Shown in pieces: positions 25,105-34,243 of a DNA stretch of 50,975 nt (position 1 is the stretch's first letter; every line of letters starts with the position of its first letter). Source of the DNA: an uncultured Caldimonas sp. GTDB lineage: Bacteria; Pseudomonadota; Gammaproteobacteria; Burkholderiales; Burkholderiaceae. The DNA lies in NCBI RefSeq assembly GCF_946480305.1, contig NZ_CAMLJQ010000030.1:1-50975 (forward strand), in the 5' to 3' direction. The notes below the pieces were generated by a model. It saw only the letters and a list, made by a program, of their open reading frames with translations. It was not told where the DNA came from and ran no database searches. The position numbers and the translations under genes are program-made.

Positions 25105-28100
25105 TCATTTGGCGGGCACCACGTCATGCACACCGGCAAAGGCCTCGACATGCGGCACCTCGCCATGCAGCTTCAGCGGCCGGTTGCCGGCCAGGCGGCG
25201 CAGCAGCACATAGAACACCGGCGTGAAGAAGATGCCGAAGGCAGTGACGCCGATCATTCCCGCGAACACGGCCACGCCCATCGCCTGCCGCATCTCGGCG
25301 CCTGCACCGGTGGACAGCACCAGCGGCAGCACACCCATCACGAAGGCCAGCGAGGTCATCAGGATGGGCCGCAGGCGCAGCCGGCTCGCTTCGATGGCGG
25401 CCTGCACCGGCGTGCGGCCGGCAAACTCGAGTTCACGTGCGAACTCGACGATCAGGATGGCGTTCTTCGCCGACAGGCCCACCAGCACGATCAGCCCGAT
25501 CTGCGTGAACACGTTGTTGTCGCCGGCCGAGAGCCACACGCCCGTCATCGCCGCGAGCAGGCCCATCGGCACGATCATGATGATCGACAGCGGCAAGGTG
25601 AGGCTCTCGTACTGCGCCGCGAGCACCAGGAACACGAGCAGGATCGCGAGCGGGAACACCCACACCGCGGAGTTGCCGGCCAGGATCTCCTGGTAGGTCA
25701 GCTCGGTCCACTCGTAGCCCATGCCGGGCGGCAGCGTTTCGGCGGCGATGCGCTCCACCGCGTCCTGTGCCTGGCCGGACGAATAACCCGGCGCGGGGCC
25801 GCCGTTCACGTCGGCCGCGAGGAAGCCGTTGTAGCGCATCGCCCGTTCCGGCCCGAAGCTCGGCTGCACCTTCATCAGCGCGGCCAACGGCACCATCTCG
25901 CCACTGGCGGAGCGCACCTTCAGCAGCCCCACGTCTTCGGCCCGCGCACGGTGCGGTGCATCGGCCTGCACCCGCACCGAGTAGGTCCGTCCGAACTTGT
26001 TGAAGTCGTTCACATACAGGCTGCCCAGGTAGATCTGCATCGTGTCGAACACGTCGGTCACTGCCACGCCGAGCTGGCGCGCCTTGGTGCGGTCGATGTC
26101 GGCATAGAGCTGCGGCACGTTCACCTGCAGGCTGGAGAACAGGCCGGCCAGCTCGGGCGTCTGGTAGGCCTTCGCCATGAAGGCCTTGGTGGCCGCGTCG
26201 AGCGCCTCGTAGCCCTGCGAGCTGCGGTCCTGGATCTGCAGCTTGAAACCGCCCGTCGTGCCCAGCCCCTGCACCGGTGGCGGCGGGAACATCGCGATGA
26301 AGGCGTCCTCGATGCCGGCGAACTGCTGGTTCAACGCGCCCGCGATCGCGCCACCGCTCATCTCGGCGCTCTTGCGCTCGTCGAACGGCTTGAGCGTGAC
26401 GAACACGATGCCGGAGTTGGAGCTGTTGGTGAAGCCGTTGATCGACAGGCCGGGGAAGGACACCGCGTGCTCCACCCCCGGGTGCTTCAGCGCGATCTCG
26501 CCCATACGGCGGATCACGTCTTCGGTGCGGTCGAGCGTCGCGCCGTCCGGCAGCTGGGCGAAGCCGATCAGGTACTGCTTGTCTTGCGCGGGCACGAAGC
26601 CGCTGGGTACCGCCTTGAACAGCAGTGCAGTCACGCCGACGAGCACCAGGTACACCGCCATCGTCACGGCCTTGCGCGAGATGACGCGCTGCACGCCGTT
26701 GCCGTACGCCTGGGAGCCGCGCCCGAACCAGCGGTTGAAGCCGCGGAACAGCCAGCCGAAGCTGCGGTCCATCGCGCGGGTCAGCCGATCGGCCGGTGCG
26801 TCGTGGCCCTTGAGCAGCAAGGCGGCGAGCGCGGGCGAGAGTGTGAGCGAATTGATCGCCGAGATCACCGTGGAGATCGCGATCGTCAGCGCGAACTGGC
26901 GGTAGAACTGCCCGGTGAGCCCGGTGATGAACGCGAGCGGCACGAACACCGCCACCAGCACCAGCGCGATCGCGATGATGGGGCCGGACACCTCGCGCAT
27001 CGCCCGGTACGTCGCTTCTCTCGGACTCAGGCCCGCCTCGATGTTGCGCTCGACGTTCTCGACCACCACGATCGCGTCGTCGACCACGATGCCGATGGCC
27101 AGCACCAGCCCGAACAGGCTCAATGCGTTGATCGAGAAGCCGAACAGGTGCATCACCGCGAAGGTGCCGATCACCGACACCGGCACCGCCAGCAGCGGGA
27201 TGATCGACGCACGCCACGTCTGCAGGAACAGGATCACCACCAGCACCACCAGTGCCACCGCTTCGAGCAGCGTCTTGACGACCGACTCGATGGACGCCCG
27301 CACGAACTGCGTGGGGTCGTAGACGATCTGGTAGTCCACGCCCTCGGGCATGCGCGTCTTCAGCTCGGCCATCGTCTTGCGCACGTCGTCCGAGATCTGG
27401 ATCGCGTTGGAGCCCGGGGCCTGGAAGATCGGGATCGCGACAGCAGGCTTGTTGTCGAGCAGCGAACGCAGCGCGTACTCGGCCGCCCCCAGTTCGATGC
27501 GGGCGATGTCGCGCAGCCGGGTCACCGCGCCGTCGCTGCCGGTCTTGACGATGATGTCGCCGAACTCTTCCTCGCTCTGCAGCCGGCCCTGCGCGTTGAT
27601 CGACAGCTGCAGGTCGATGCCCGGCAGGCCCGGCGAGGCACCGACCACACCGGCGGCCGCCTGCACGTTCTGCTCGCGGATCGCGCGCACCACGTCCCCG
27701 GCGGACAACCCCCGCTGCGCCACCTTGTGCGGGTCGAGCCACACGCGCATCGAGTAGTCGCCGGAACCGAACAGCTGCACCTGGCCCACGCCTTCCACGC
27801 GCGCCAGCCGGTCCTTCACGTTCAGCACCGCGTAATTGCGCAGGTAGGTCATGTCGTAGCGCTCGTTCGGCGACAACAGGTGCACCACCATCGTCAGGTC
27901 GGGCGAGCTTTTCACGGTGGTCACGCCCAGGCGCCGCACTTCTTCGGGCAGGCGCGGCTCGGCCTGCGAGACACGGTTCTGCACCAGTTGCTGCGCCTTG
28001 TCCGGGTCGGTGCCGAGCTTGAAGGTCACCGTGAGCGTCATCAGCCCGTCGGTGGTGGCCTGGCTGCCCATGTAGAGCATGCCTTCGACGCCATTGATCG

Positions 28101-28308
28101 CTTCCTCCAGCGGTGTCGCCACCGTCTCGGCGATCACCTTCGGGTTGGCGCCGGGATACTGCGCGCGCACCACCACCGATGGCGGCACCACCTCCGGGTA
28201 CTCGGAGATCGGCAGCCCGCGCAGCGCGATCAGGCCGGCGATCAGCATCAGCAGCGAAAGCACGCCGGCAAAGATCGGCCGGTCGATGAAAAACTTGGAC
28301 AGGTTCAT
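25105..28308 (-). CDS. RND multidrug efflux pump, inner-membrane component (HAE1, BpeF/CeoB/MexF-like)
   Basis: 1067 residues, normal for AcrB/MexF-type transporters. Twelve membrane segments are expected, with two large periplasmic loops. The proton-relay Asp pair is visible in GIVVDDAIVVVENVE, and the N-terminus FFIDRPIFAGVLSLLMLIAGL is typical. The pump expels drugs and aromatic compounds from the periplasm using the proton gradient. Gene order LysR / LlpE-like / adaptor / pump / OMF is that of ceoR-llpE-ceoAB-opcM and bpeT-llpE-bpeEF-oprC of Burkholderia, where the pump confers chloramphenicol, trimethoprim and fluoroquinolone resistance. The substrates here are inferred from that match only. 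Confidence 0.95.
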   Translation of the reverse strand: MNLSKFFIDRPIFAGVLSLLMLIAGLIALRGLPISEYPEVVPPSVVVRAQYPGANPKVIAETVATPLEEAINGVEGMLYMGSQATTDGLMTLTVTFKLGTDPDKAQQLVQNRVSQAEPRLPEEVRRLGVTTVKSSPDLTMVVHLLSPNERYDMTYLRNYAVLNVKDRLARVEGVGQVQLFGSGDYSMRVWLDPHKVAQRGLSAGDVVRAIREQNVQAAAGVVGASPGLPGIDLQLSINAQGRLQSEEEFGDIIVKTGSDGAVTRLRDIARIELGAAEYALRSLLDNKPAVAIPIFQAPGSNAIQISDDVRKTMAELKTRMPEGVDYQIVYDPTQFVRASIESVVKTLLEAVALVVLVVILFLQTWRASIIPLLAVPVSVIGTFAVMHLFGFSINALSLFGLVLAIGIVVDDAIVVVENVERNIEAGLSPREATYRAMREVSGPIIAIALVLVAVFVPLAFITGLTGQFYRQFALTIAISTVISAINSLTLSPALAALLLKGHDAPADRLTRAMDRSFGWLFRGFNRWFGRGSQAYGNGVQRVISRKAVTMAVYLVLVGVTALLFKAVPSGFVPAQDKQYLIGFAQLPDGATLDRTEDVIRRMGEIALKHPGVEHAVSFPGLSINGFTNSSNSGIVFVTLKPFDERKSAEMSGGAIAGALNQQFAGIEDAFIAMFPPPPVQGLGTTGGFKLQIQDRSSQGYEALDAATKAFMAKAYQTPELAGLFSSLQVNVPQLYADIDRTKARQLGVAVTDVFDTMQIYLGSLYVNDFNKFGRTYSVRVQADAPHRARAEDVGLLKVRSASGEMVPLAALMKVQPSFGPERAMRYNGFLAADVNGGPAPGYSSGQAQDAVERIAAETLPPGMGYEWTELTYQEILAGNSAVWVFPLAILLVFLVLAAQYESLTLPLSIIMIVPMGLLAAMTGVWLSAGDNNVFTQIGLIVLVGLSAKNAILIVEFARELEFAGRTPVQAAIEASRLRLRPILMTSLAFVMGVLPLVLSTGAGAEMRQAMGVAVFAGMIGVTAFGIFFTPVFYVLLRRLAGNRPLKLHGEVPHVEAFAGVHDVVPAK

Positions 28309-28331
28309 GTTGTTCTTTCCATACGCCCGTT

Positions 28332-29558
28332 TCAGGACTGCGCGGCGCCCTTGCGTTGCACCTGCAACTCGGGCTTGGCGTCCATGGCCACGGGTTGCGG
28401 CGCGAGCAAGGTTCCGGGCCGCACGCGATGCAGGCCGTTGATCACGATGCGTTCGCCCGCCTTCAGCCCGCTCGTCACCATGCGCAGGCCGTCGACGGAA
28501 GGCCCGAGCGTGACTTCGCGGTAGGCCGCCTTGTTGTCGGGGCCCACCACCATCACGAAACGCTTGTCCTGGTCGGTGCCCACCGCGCGTTCGTTGATCA
28601 GCAGCGAGCTGCTCGCCTGCGCCTGGCCCATGCGCAGCCGGGCGAACTGCCCCGGCATCAGGCGGCCATCGGTGTTGTCGAACACCGCGCGCACGCGCAC
28701 GGTGCCGCTGGTGGCGTTCACCTGGTTGTCGACCAGTTGCAGCTTGCCCTCATAGGGCGTGTCGTCGCTGGTCGCCGTACCCATCTGCACGGGGATGCGT
28801 TCGATCTGCGCGCGGGCGCTGCTGCCGCCCGGCAGTTGTTGCAACGCGCGCGCGACGACGCGCTCGTCGGCGTCGAAGCTCGCGTAGATCGGGTGCACCG
28901 ACACGAGCGTGGTCAGCACCGGTGCGCCGGGGCCGGCGGCCACGAGGTTGCCCACCGTCACTTCCAGCTTGCCGATGCGCCCGGCGATCGGCGCACGCAC
29001 CTGGGTGTAGTCGAGGTTCAACCGAGCCGACTGCAAAGCCGCCGTGGCAGCTCGCAGGTTGGCCTGTGCCTCGCGCAACGCGTTGGCGCGTTCGTCGAGT
29101 TCGCGCTGCGCGATGGCGTCTTCTTCCCACAGGCGTTGCGCGCGGGCATGCTCGCTCTGCGCATGCGACACGCGGGCTTCGGCGGCTGCCACCTGCGCCT
29201 GCGCGCGATCCACTTCCGCGGCATAGGGTGCCGGGTCGAGCGTGAACAGCAGGTCCCCGCGCTTGACGAGGCCGCCCTCACGGAAGTGCACCGATTGCAC
29301 CGTGCCGGCCACGCGGGGCCGCACCTCCACGCGCTCCACCGCCTCCAGGCGGCCGGAGAACTCATCCCACGCCATCACATCGCTCTGCACGACGGTGGCC
29401 ACCGAGGCGGGCAGCGCCTGGGGCGCGGCGTCGGGCGGGGGCGGCTCGGCCTGGGTACTGCCTGCGCCAAACAGGGCTGCCGGCACGGCGGCCGCCAGGG
29501 TCAGCAAGGCGGCCACGGCCAGCAGGCCGGGGCGGGTGCGCAAGGGGTTCTTGTTCAT
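28332..29558 (-). CDS. RND efflux periplasmic adaptor (membrane fusion protein, BpeE/CeoA-like)
   Basis: 408 residues. An N-terminal membrane anchor or signal (LLAVAALLTLAAAVPAALFGAG) has no lipobox Cys. The adaptor order follows: barrel-sandwich half (FSGRLEAVERVEVRPRVAGTV), alpha-helical hairpin (about 110-185, many EAR/QAQ repeats), second lipoyl half (TQVRAPIAGRIGKLEVTVGN) and beta-barrel (GTVRVRAVFDN). It bridges the pump and outer-membrane duct. ATG 29558 has GAGGA upstream and is chosen over a longer frame. The pump gene starts 23 nt downstream. Confidence 0.92.
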   Translation of the reverse strand: MNKNPLRTRPGLLAVAALLTLAAAVPAALFGAGSTQAEPPPPDAAPQALPASVATVVQSDVMAWDEFSGRLEAVERVEVRPRVAGTVQSVHFREGGLVKRGDLLFTLDPAPYAAEVDRAQAQVAAAEARVSHAQSEHARAQRLWEEDAIAQRELDERANALREAQANLRAATAALQSARLNLDYTQVRAPIAGRIGKLEVTVGNLVAAGPGAPVLTTLVSVHPIYASFDADERVVARALQQLPGGSSARAQIERIPVQMGTATSDDTPYEGKLQLVDNQVNATSGTVRVRAVFDNTDGRLMPGQFARLRMGQAQASSSLLINERAVGTDQDKRFVMVVGPDNKAAYREVTLGPSVDGLRMVTSGLKAGERIVINGLHRVRPGTLLAPQPVAMDAKPELQVQRKGAAQS

Positions 29559-29613
29559 GGGAGTCCTCACTCGTGAAAGGCAGGAAAGCAAAAAAGGCAG
29601 GGGTTGAAAACCA

Positions 29614-30450
29614 TCAGGCATGCGCTGCCATGAAGCGGCGCATGTGGGTGCGTACGGCACGGGCCCAGGGCGCGTCCACCTGGGCCGGCTCGCGGTAGCT
29701 CAGCGGCCAGGCGGTGACGAGCGACAACACCGTCTCGTCGGTCGGCACGCCCGCGGCCTGCAGGCGCTGTGCATAGGTACGGGTCTCGTCGCGCAGCGGG
29801 TCGTCGCGCGCGGTGACGAGCAGTGCCGGCGGCAGGCCGGCCAGGCGCATCGCGTGGGCCGGCGCGGCGTAGGGATGCATCGCGTCGCAGGCGTCGGCGA
29901 GGTAGCTGCGCCAGCCGCGCGCCCACGGGCAACCCACCTCGCCCGCGTGCGCCTCGCGCTGGGAGGCGGTGGCGATGCACACGTCGAGCATCGGCGACAG
30001 CAGCATCTGCCCGGCGAGTGCAGGCCCGCCGCGGTCGCGCGCCACCATGGCCAGGGCCGCGGCGAGGTTGCCGCCCGCCTCTTCACCGGCCACGAACAGT
30101 GGCGACCGTGCGGCCGCCAGGCGCTTGCGCTGCTGTTGGGCCCACACCAGCACGGAATACGCCGTCTCGAGCGCACTGGGGAACGGATGGGCCGGCGCCA
30201 GCGGATAGTCGAGCGACAGCACCGCCGCCCCCGCGTCGCACAACAGCTGCGCCACCGGTGCCCCTTGCGCCGGCAGCCCTTGCGTGAACGCGCCGCCGTG
30301 CAGGTGCAGCACCAGCGGGCACTCGGCACCGCTGCTTTCCGGGCACCCGTAGTAGCGCGCCGACAACGCCCGCACGCGATCGAGCGCAATCGCGATGGGT
30401 GTGCCGTGTCCGGCGCTGGGTGAGGGCAAGGAGGAGGTGGAGGACCGCAT
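29614..30450 (-). CDS. llpE: LlpE-like alpha/beta-hydrolase-fold protein, probable pseudoenzyme
   Basis: 278 residues, first gene of the RND operon. The fold resembles hormone-sensitive-lipase-type esterases: oxyanion motif HLHGGAF at 49-55, LSLDYPLAPAHPFPSALE, and the Asp region ARDDPLRDE (Asp217). However the nucleophile motif, normally GDSAGG, reads GEEAGG at 122-127, so the catalytic Ser is replaced by Glu124, and no His occupies the usual HGF position (the segment reads VTAWPLSY near 245-252). LlpE of Burkholderia is a lipase-like protein of unknown need in the same operon position. This copy looks unable to work as a serine esterase. Confidence 0.8.
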   Translation of the reverse strand: MRSSTSSLPSPSAGHGTPIAIALDRVRALSARYYGCPESSGAECPLVLHLHGGAFTQGLPAQGAPVAQLLCDAGAAVLSLDYPLAPAHPFPSALETAYSVLVWAQQQRKRLAAARSPLFVAGEEAGGNLAAALAMVARDRGGPALAGQMLLSPMLDVCIATASQREAHAGEVGCPWARGWRSYLADACDAMHPYAAPAHAMRLAGLPPALLVTARDDPLRDETRTYAQRLQAAGVPTDETVLSLVTAWPLSYREPAQVDAPWARAVRTHMRRFMAAHA

Positions 30451-30659
30451 GGCCAGATCGCCGCTGCTCGGCGCCCGGTGGTTGTTGCAATGCGGCAAAG
30501 ATAGGTTCGGCGAATCAGCCAATAAATAGCTGTCTCGCTCATGCTTCATTTCACCCACGCCAACAATGGGCGTTGGTTCTTGAGTTCCAATCGCAACATT
30601 CGCGCTGAAGGAGCCGCCAGGCAGCGGTGACGCACAGCGAGCGACGGAGCATCAAGACG
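30451..30659. promoter_or_regulatory. Divergent LysR / efflux-operon control region
   Basis: The 209 nt between the LlpE-like gene and the LysR gene form a divergent control region, as is usual for LysR systems. It is more AT-rich than its surroundings around 30490-30545. An inverted repeat CCAAC (30560-30564) / GTTGG (30572-30576) with 7-nt spacing is a candidate regulator site, although the exact LysR box (T-N11-A) cannot be fixed by eye. Confidence 0.45.
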
Positions 30660-31655
30660 ATGGACAGATTCCAAGCCATGCAGGTTTTCGCCCGGGTGGT
30701 CGAGGCCGGCACCTTCAGCAAGGCGGCCGACTCGTTGAACCTGCCCAAACCGACCGTCACGCGGCTGATCCAGGCGCTGGAAGCGCACCTCGACACCAAG
30801 CTGCTGAACCGCACGACACGGCGCGTCACGGTCACGGCCGACGGTGCTGCCTACTACGACCGTGCGCTGCGCCTGCTGAGCGAAATCGACGAGCTAGAAT
30901 CGAGCATGTCGCGCGCCAAGCGCAACCCCAAGGGCCGGCTGCGCATCGATGTGGGCACACAGGTGGCGCAGTTGCTGCTGGTTCCTGCGCTGCCCGACTT
31001 CTATGCCCGCTACCCGCAGATCCAGATCGACCTGGGCGTGAGCGACCGGCCGGTGGACCTGATCGGCGAGAACATCGACTGCGTGCTGCGCGGCGGCGAG
31101 CTGACCGACCAGTCGCTGGTGGCCCGCCGGCTGGGCGAGTTCCACCTGATCATCTGCGCCTCACCCGCCTACCTCAAGCGCCACGGCACGCCGCAGCACC
31201 CCAACGATCTGGTGGGCGACCAGCACGTGGTGGTGAACCACTTCTCGCACCTGACCGGGCGCATCTTTCCGTTCAACTTCACGAACCACGACGGCGAGCG
31301 GCTGGAGATCCAGGGTCGCCACGTGCTGTCGGTCAACGACTCGAACGCCCTGCTCACTGCAGGCTTGGCAGGGCTGGGCATCATCCGCACGACCACCTTC
31401 ATGGCGCAGCAGTACATCGGCGCGGGCGCGCTGGTCCCCCTGCTGCTCGACTGGTGCGCCGATTCGGTGCCCATTCATCTCGTGTATGCACCCAACCGGC
31501 ACCTGAGCACCAAGGTGCGGGTGTTCGTGGATTGGGTGGCGGAGCTGTTCGCGCGCAGCGATCTCATCCACCGCAAGTGCAGCCTGCCGAAACCGCAGCC
31601 GAATGCGGCGTTGCGGGCAGGCGTGGAAGTGCCCGAGACGGCGGTTACGGTGTGA
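30660..31655 (+). CDS. LysR-type regulator of the efflux operon (BpeT/CeoR/MexT-like)
   Basis: 331 residues. The N-terminal HTH (MDRFQAMQVFARVVEAGTF, then SLNLPKPTVTRLIQALE) belongs to the LysR family, with a co-inducer-binding region from about residue 90 on. ATG 30660 is preferred to GTG 30627 because it gives the family N-terminus. Divergent transcription from an LlpE-adaptor-pump-OMF operon matches CeoR and BpeT, which activate those operons in response to drugs or salicylate-like compounds. The C-terminal tail after FARSDLIHRK is longer than in many LysR proteins and low in complexity. Confidence 0.88.
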   Translation: MDRFQAMQVFARVVEAGTFSKAADSLNLPKPTVTRLIQALEAHLDTKLLNRTTRRVTVTADGAAYYDRALRLLSEIDELESSMSRAKRNPKGRLRIDVGTQVAQLLLVPALPDFYARYPQIQIDLGVSDRPVDLIGENIDCVLRGGELTDQSLVARRLGEFHLIICASPAYLKRHGTPQHPNDLVGDQHVVVNHFSHLTGRIFPFNFTNHDGERLEIQGRHVLSVNDSNALLTAGLAGLGIIRTTTFMAQQYIGAGALVPLLLDWCADSVPIHLVYAPNRHLSTKVRVFVDWVAELFARSDLIHRKCSLPKPQPNAALRAGVEVPETAVTV

Positions 31656-31665
31656 ACCGCTGCGC

Positions 31666-32055
31666 TTACTGCGCAACCAGCTGCACAACCTCACCGCTGT
31701 CGCGCTTCAGGTAGACAGCGTCTCCGTGCACGCGAACTTCATTGCAGTTGGCCTTGATCTTGGACGCCTCCGAGCAAAGTGCACCATCTTTCGTCTGCCA
31801 TTTGCCGGTGTCGGAAAAACCGGAATGCGTGTTGATGAAGAAGTAGCCGTTGGCCTTGTACTCCAGGCGCCAGAAGCCGCCGTCGGCCAGTTTCGCCCTG
31901 AACACCTTGCCCGCCAGCTTGTCGCGAAGTTCGGCGGCTGACGGGGCGGTCGCGGGCTCCGGGAACCCCGATTGCGGTGGGACTTGGGTCTGCGGTTGCG
32001 CCACGGCAGCACTGCCGCACACCAGGGTCAGCACGAGGATTGCGTTCTTCATCAT
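31666..32055 (-). CDS. Small exported protein of unknown function
   Basis: 129 residues. A signal peptide (MMKNAILVLTLVCGSAAVAQ) is clear. The mature part contains FRAKLADGGFWRLEYKANGYFFINTHSGFSDTGKW and two cysteines (CSEASKIKANC) that may form a disulphide. The beta-rich pattern suggests a small barrel or sandwich of the kind found in periplasmic domains of unknown function. I do not recognise a named family. It converges on the LysR gene with a 10-nt gap and starts 59 nt downstream of the DUF488 gene. Confidence 0.7.
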   Translation of the reverse strand: MMKNAILVLTLVCGSAAVAQPQTQVPPQSGFPEPATAPSAAELRDKLAGKVFRAKLADGGFWRLEYKANGYFFINTHSGFSDTGKWQTKDGALCSEASKIKANCNEVRVHGDAVYLKRDSGEVVQLVAQ

Positions 32056-32114
32056 CGGCTCCGTTCTCGAAAGTGCCGCCGCATGGAACGAATGGCCCGG
32101 CGGTGAAGCCACAC

Positions 32115-32501
32115 CTAGTCGAGCGCTGCTCCCTTGTCCGCCAGCAGCGCCTTCAAGACAGAACGATGGCAATGCGCCTCGTGCTCGCAGTAGCACCCCA
32201 CCGAGAAATTGGCCTGATGTGACAACACGGCGAGCAGCTCGATGGTGCGCGCGTTCTCCGGTGTCGCCATCTCGGCCTTGTACTTCTTGATGAAGGCTGC
32301 CCACTGCGCGGGCGTCTGCGCCTGCTGACCCAGTTTCATCGTCTCGACCGAAGGCGCCAGGTTCGGGTACCACACGTCGTACCAGTCCTGCTCGGCGAAC
32401 TTCTCTTTCGGAACGCCCCGCGGCGGGCGCCGCACGGTGCCGATGCGGATGCCCTCGTCAGGAGCGCGAGGCGTGCCGAGGCGAACGACGCGGATGACCA
32501 T
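32115..32501 (-). CDS. DUF488 family protein
   Basis: 128 residues. The N-terminus VIRVVRLGTPRAPDEGIRIGTVRRPPRG and the C-terminal CYCEHEAHCHRSVL match the short DUF488 proteins, which carry conserved cysteines and histidines near the C-terminus. The biochemical role is not established. It begins with an ATG preceded by GAAGG. The following membrane-protein gene lies 51 nt upstream on the same strand, so loose co-transcription with the 32553-34203 group is possible. Confidence 0.82.
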   Translation of the reverse strand: MVIRVVRLGTPRAPDEGIRIGTVRRPPRGVPKEKFAEQDWYDVWYPNLAPSVETMKLGQQAQTPAQWAAFIKKYKAEMATPENARTIELLAVLSHQANFSVGCYCEHEAHCHRSVLKALLADKGAALD

Positions 32502-32552
32502 GGTGAACCTTCGTGTCGTGTGCGGTGGTCGCGTGTGACGTGAGCCACACCG

Positions 32553-32939
32553 TCATGTGCCGCCGTCTTCGCAACCGTCACGCACTGCGGCCGACGGGAC
32601 GGGCGGCTCCAGCCACAAGGTGCGAAGCTCGACCTCCGACGGATGGCAGGTGGAATTGAACGCCACCATCCCGATCCCCGCAAGCCCGTAGACCAGGCAG
32701 GTCAACAAGCCGGCCGTCACGCGCAGCCCGAGCAGGCGTTCGGCACGTGCCAGCTCCCGCATCACCAGGGCGCCGCCGCCGAGGAAGGCTGTCGCCATCA
32801 GCACCCGGAACACGCCGTAGGGCATGGTCGAGGCGAAGAACCCGCCGAGGTACAGCACGGACAGCGGTGCCACCGCAGGCAGGAGATAACCCGCGGCCAG
32901 TCGGCACCACCAGGCGCGTCGAGAGCGAGACGCGGCCAC
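32553..32939 (-). CDS. Small integral membrane protein, unknown
   Basis: 128 residues with an inferred GTG start at 32939, one nt from the stop of the preceding gene; no ATG fits. Three to four hydrophobic segments are visible (LAAGYLLPAVAPLSVLYLGGF, VFRVLMATAFLGGGALVM, VTAGLLTCLVYGLAGIGMVAF). No known motif is present. The near contact with the DUF2867-like gene upstream suggests that the two proteins are made together. Confidence 0.55.
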   Translation of the reverse strand: MAASRSRRAWWCRLAAGYLLPAVAPLSVLYLGGFFASTMPYGVFRVLMATAFLGGGALVMRELARAERLLGLRVTAGLLTCLVYGLAGIGMVAFNSTCHPSEVELRTLWLEPPVPSAAVRDGCEDGGT

Positions 32940-32940
32940 G

Positions 32941-33456
32941 TCAGGCGGCCGCTCGCGCGTGCTGCAAACGCTGGGCCGCGGCCGACAGCAGCAGCCGGGA
33001 GTAGAGCTTGTGGAACCCCATGAGCGCGTGAAAGGCAAACCCCAGGCGCTTCCGGCCGGATCGCTTGTCGACGAGAGGCACCACGGCCGAGCCGAAGAAC
33101 AGCTGGGTCGTGCCGTCGCGGGCCGCAACCATCAACCACGAGCGTGTGCGGCCATGCAGGTCACACAGCAGGACCTGCGCCGGCTCGCGGGCTTCCACGC
33201 TCCAGGCCGCAAAGCCGGCCGACGTGCCGAGCGCCAGCTCACGCGCCTGCGCATCGGTGGACGGCCGCTTCACCAGCCACGACAGCACCCACCGCTCCAG
33301 CTTGAACAGCCTGGTGGTGTAGAACGCCTCGACATAGTCCGCATGGGTGACGTGGCCGGGCAGGGCGGTCACATAACAATCGGTGTAAGCGCCGTCAGCG
33401 CCATAGCGACGCAGCAGCGCCTGCTCGGGCAGGGGGCACGGGAGGATGGAGGCCAT
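32941..33456 (-). CDS. Hypothetical protein, DUF2867-like
   Basis: 171 residues. Its pattern (an N-terminal YTDCYVTALPGHVTHADYVEAFYTTRLFKLERWVL region, a middle SWLMVAARDGTTQLFFGSAVVP strand pair and an H-F-H-YS-LLL end) resembles SRPBCC/DUF2867-type small lipid-binding-like proteins, but I cannot assign a family securely. ATG 33456 has a GGAGG-like sequence upstream. It is followed at once by a small membrane protein, so the pair may act together at the membrane. Confidence 0.6.
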   Translation of the reverse strand: MASILPCPLPEQALLRRYGADGAYTDCYVTALPGHVTHADYVEAFYTTRLFKLERWVLSWLVKRPSTDAQARELALGTSAGFAAWSVEAREPAQVLLCDLHGRTRSWLMVAARDGTTQLFFGSAVVPLVDKRSGRKRLGFAFHALMGFHKLYSRLLLSAAAQRLQHARAAA

Positions 33457-33564
33457 CGAGCGATACGGGTGGGAGTTTGCGCGCAATGGTGCCGAGGACC
33501 GCCTGCCTGCGCAAGCCGGCAGCGACGAGCGGCGCCCTCTCAAACGCGTGGTGCGGCGCGTTGG

Positions 33565-34203
33565 TCACTGGCGATTGCCAAGCAATCCGTCCCGGCGTGC
33601 CTGGGCCAGTGCCCGCGACAGCCCGCCATCGCGGTAGGCGGTGCGCACCCGTGCTTGTGCCGCCTCGAAAGACGACCGTTCCGCGTCCGTCGGATAGGGC
33701 CGCAACACGCGGTGCGGCCATGGGACGTCGTTCAACACCGCGCGCAGGCGGCGTACCAGCGACGGCAGGTCGCGCTCATCCCGCGTGCCTCCGCCCTCAC
33801 ATTCCGCCACGGCCAGTTCGGCGATCCAGCGGCAGCCGGGAGCACGCGCACCTCCGGCCCGCAACGGTACGGCGTACTCCGCGCGGGGAGCCAACAGAGC
33901 CAACCATGCAGCGACCGCCAAGCCATGCCACCCGTGGTGATGGCAGAGGTCGTCAACCAGCCTCTGATGGAGCACACCCAACGCTCGCAGCAGTGCATAG
34001 TGGGGTTCAAGCGGCTCGTACATCACGGCCGGGAACAGCCGAAGCATCGGGCGCAGTTCCTCGGCCGTCCTGGTCATGCGCTCGAGCCACCGCATGCCGG
34101 CCAGCGGCTGCGACAGCGCTCGAGGATTGAGGCTGGCCACCAGCCACGCGACGTCGTCCAGCGCGAAATTGGCCGCAGGAGTCGCGTGTGGCGGCGATGT
34201 CAT
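33565..34203 (-). CDS. Hypothetical protein, all-helical
   Basis: 212 residues. The start ATG at 34203 follows a GC-poor leader. The sequence is rich in Leu/Ala/Arg with no signal peptide or membrane segment and has a histidine-rich turn (DDLCHHHGWHGLA near 95-108). The C-terminal third is basic. No motif of a known family is recognised. It lies 108 nt upstream of the DUF2867-like gene on the same strand. Confidence 0.6.
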   Translation of the reverse strand: MTSPPHATPAANFALDDVAWLVASLNPRALSQPLAGMRWLERMTRTAEELRPMLRLFPAVMYEPLEPHYALLRALGVLHQRLVDDLCHHHGWHGLAVAAWLALLAPRAEYAVPLRAGGARAPGCRWIAELAVAECEGGGTRDERDLPSLVRRLRAVLNDVPWPHRVLRPYPTDAERSSFEAAQARVRTAYRDGGLSRALAQARRDGLLGNRQ

Positions 34204-34243
34204 TGATGTTGCGACCCCGGACGATGCCGCAGGCAGTACCTGC

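Noticed and set aside
25018..28524. Very long open frame on the plus strand opposite the RND pump gene
   Set aside because: It mirrors a high-GC, well-conserved RND gene; the translation is rich in His/Arg/Gln without any domain, a typical antisense artefact of high-GC DNA.
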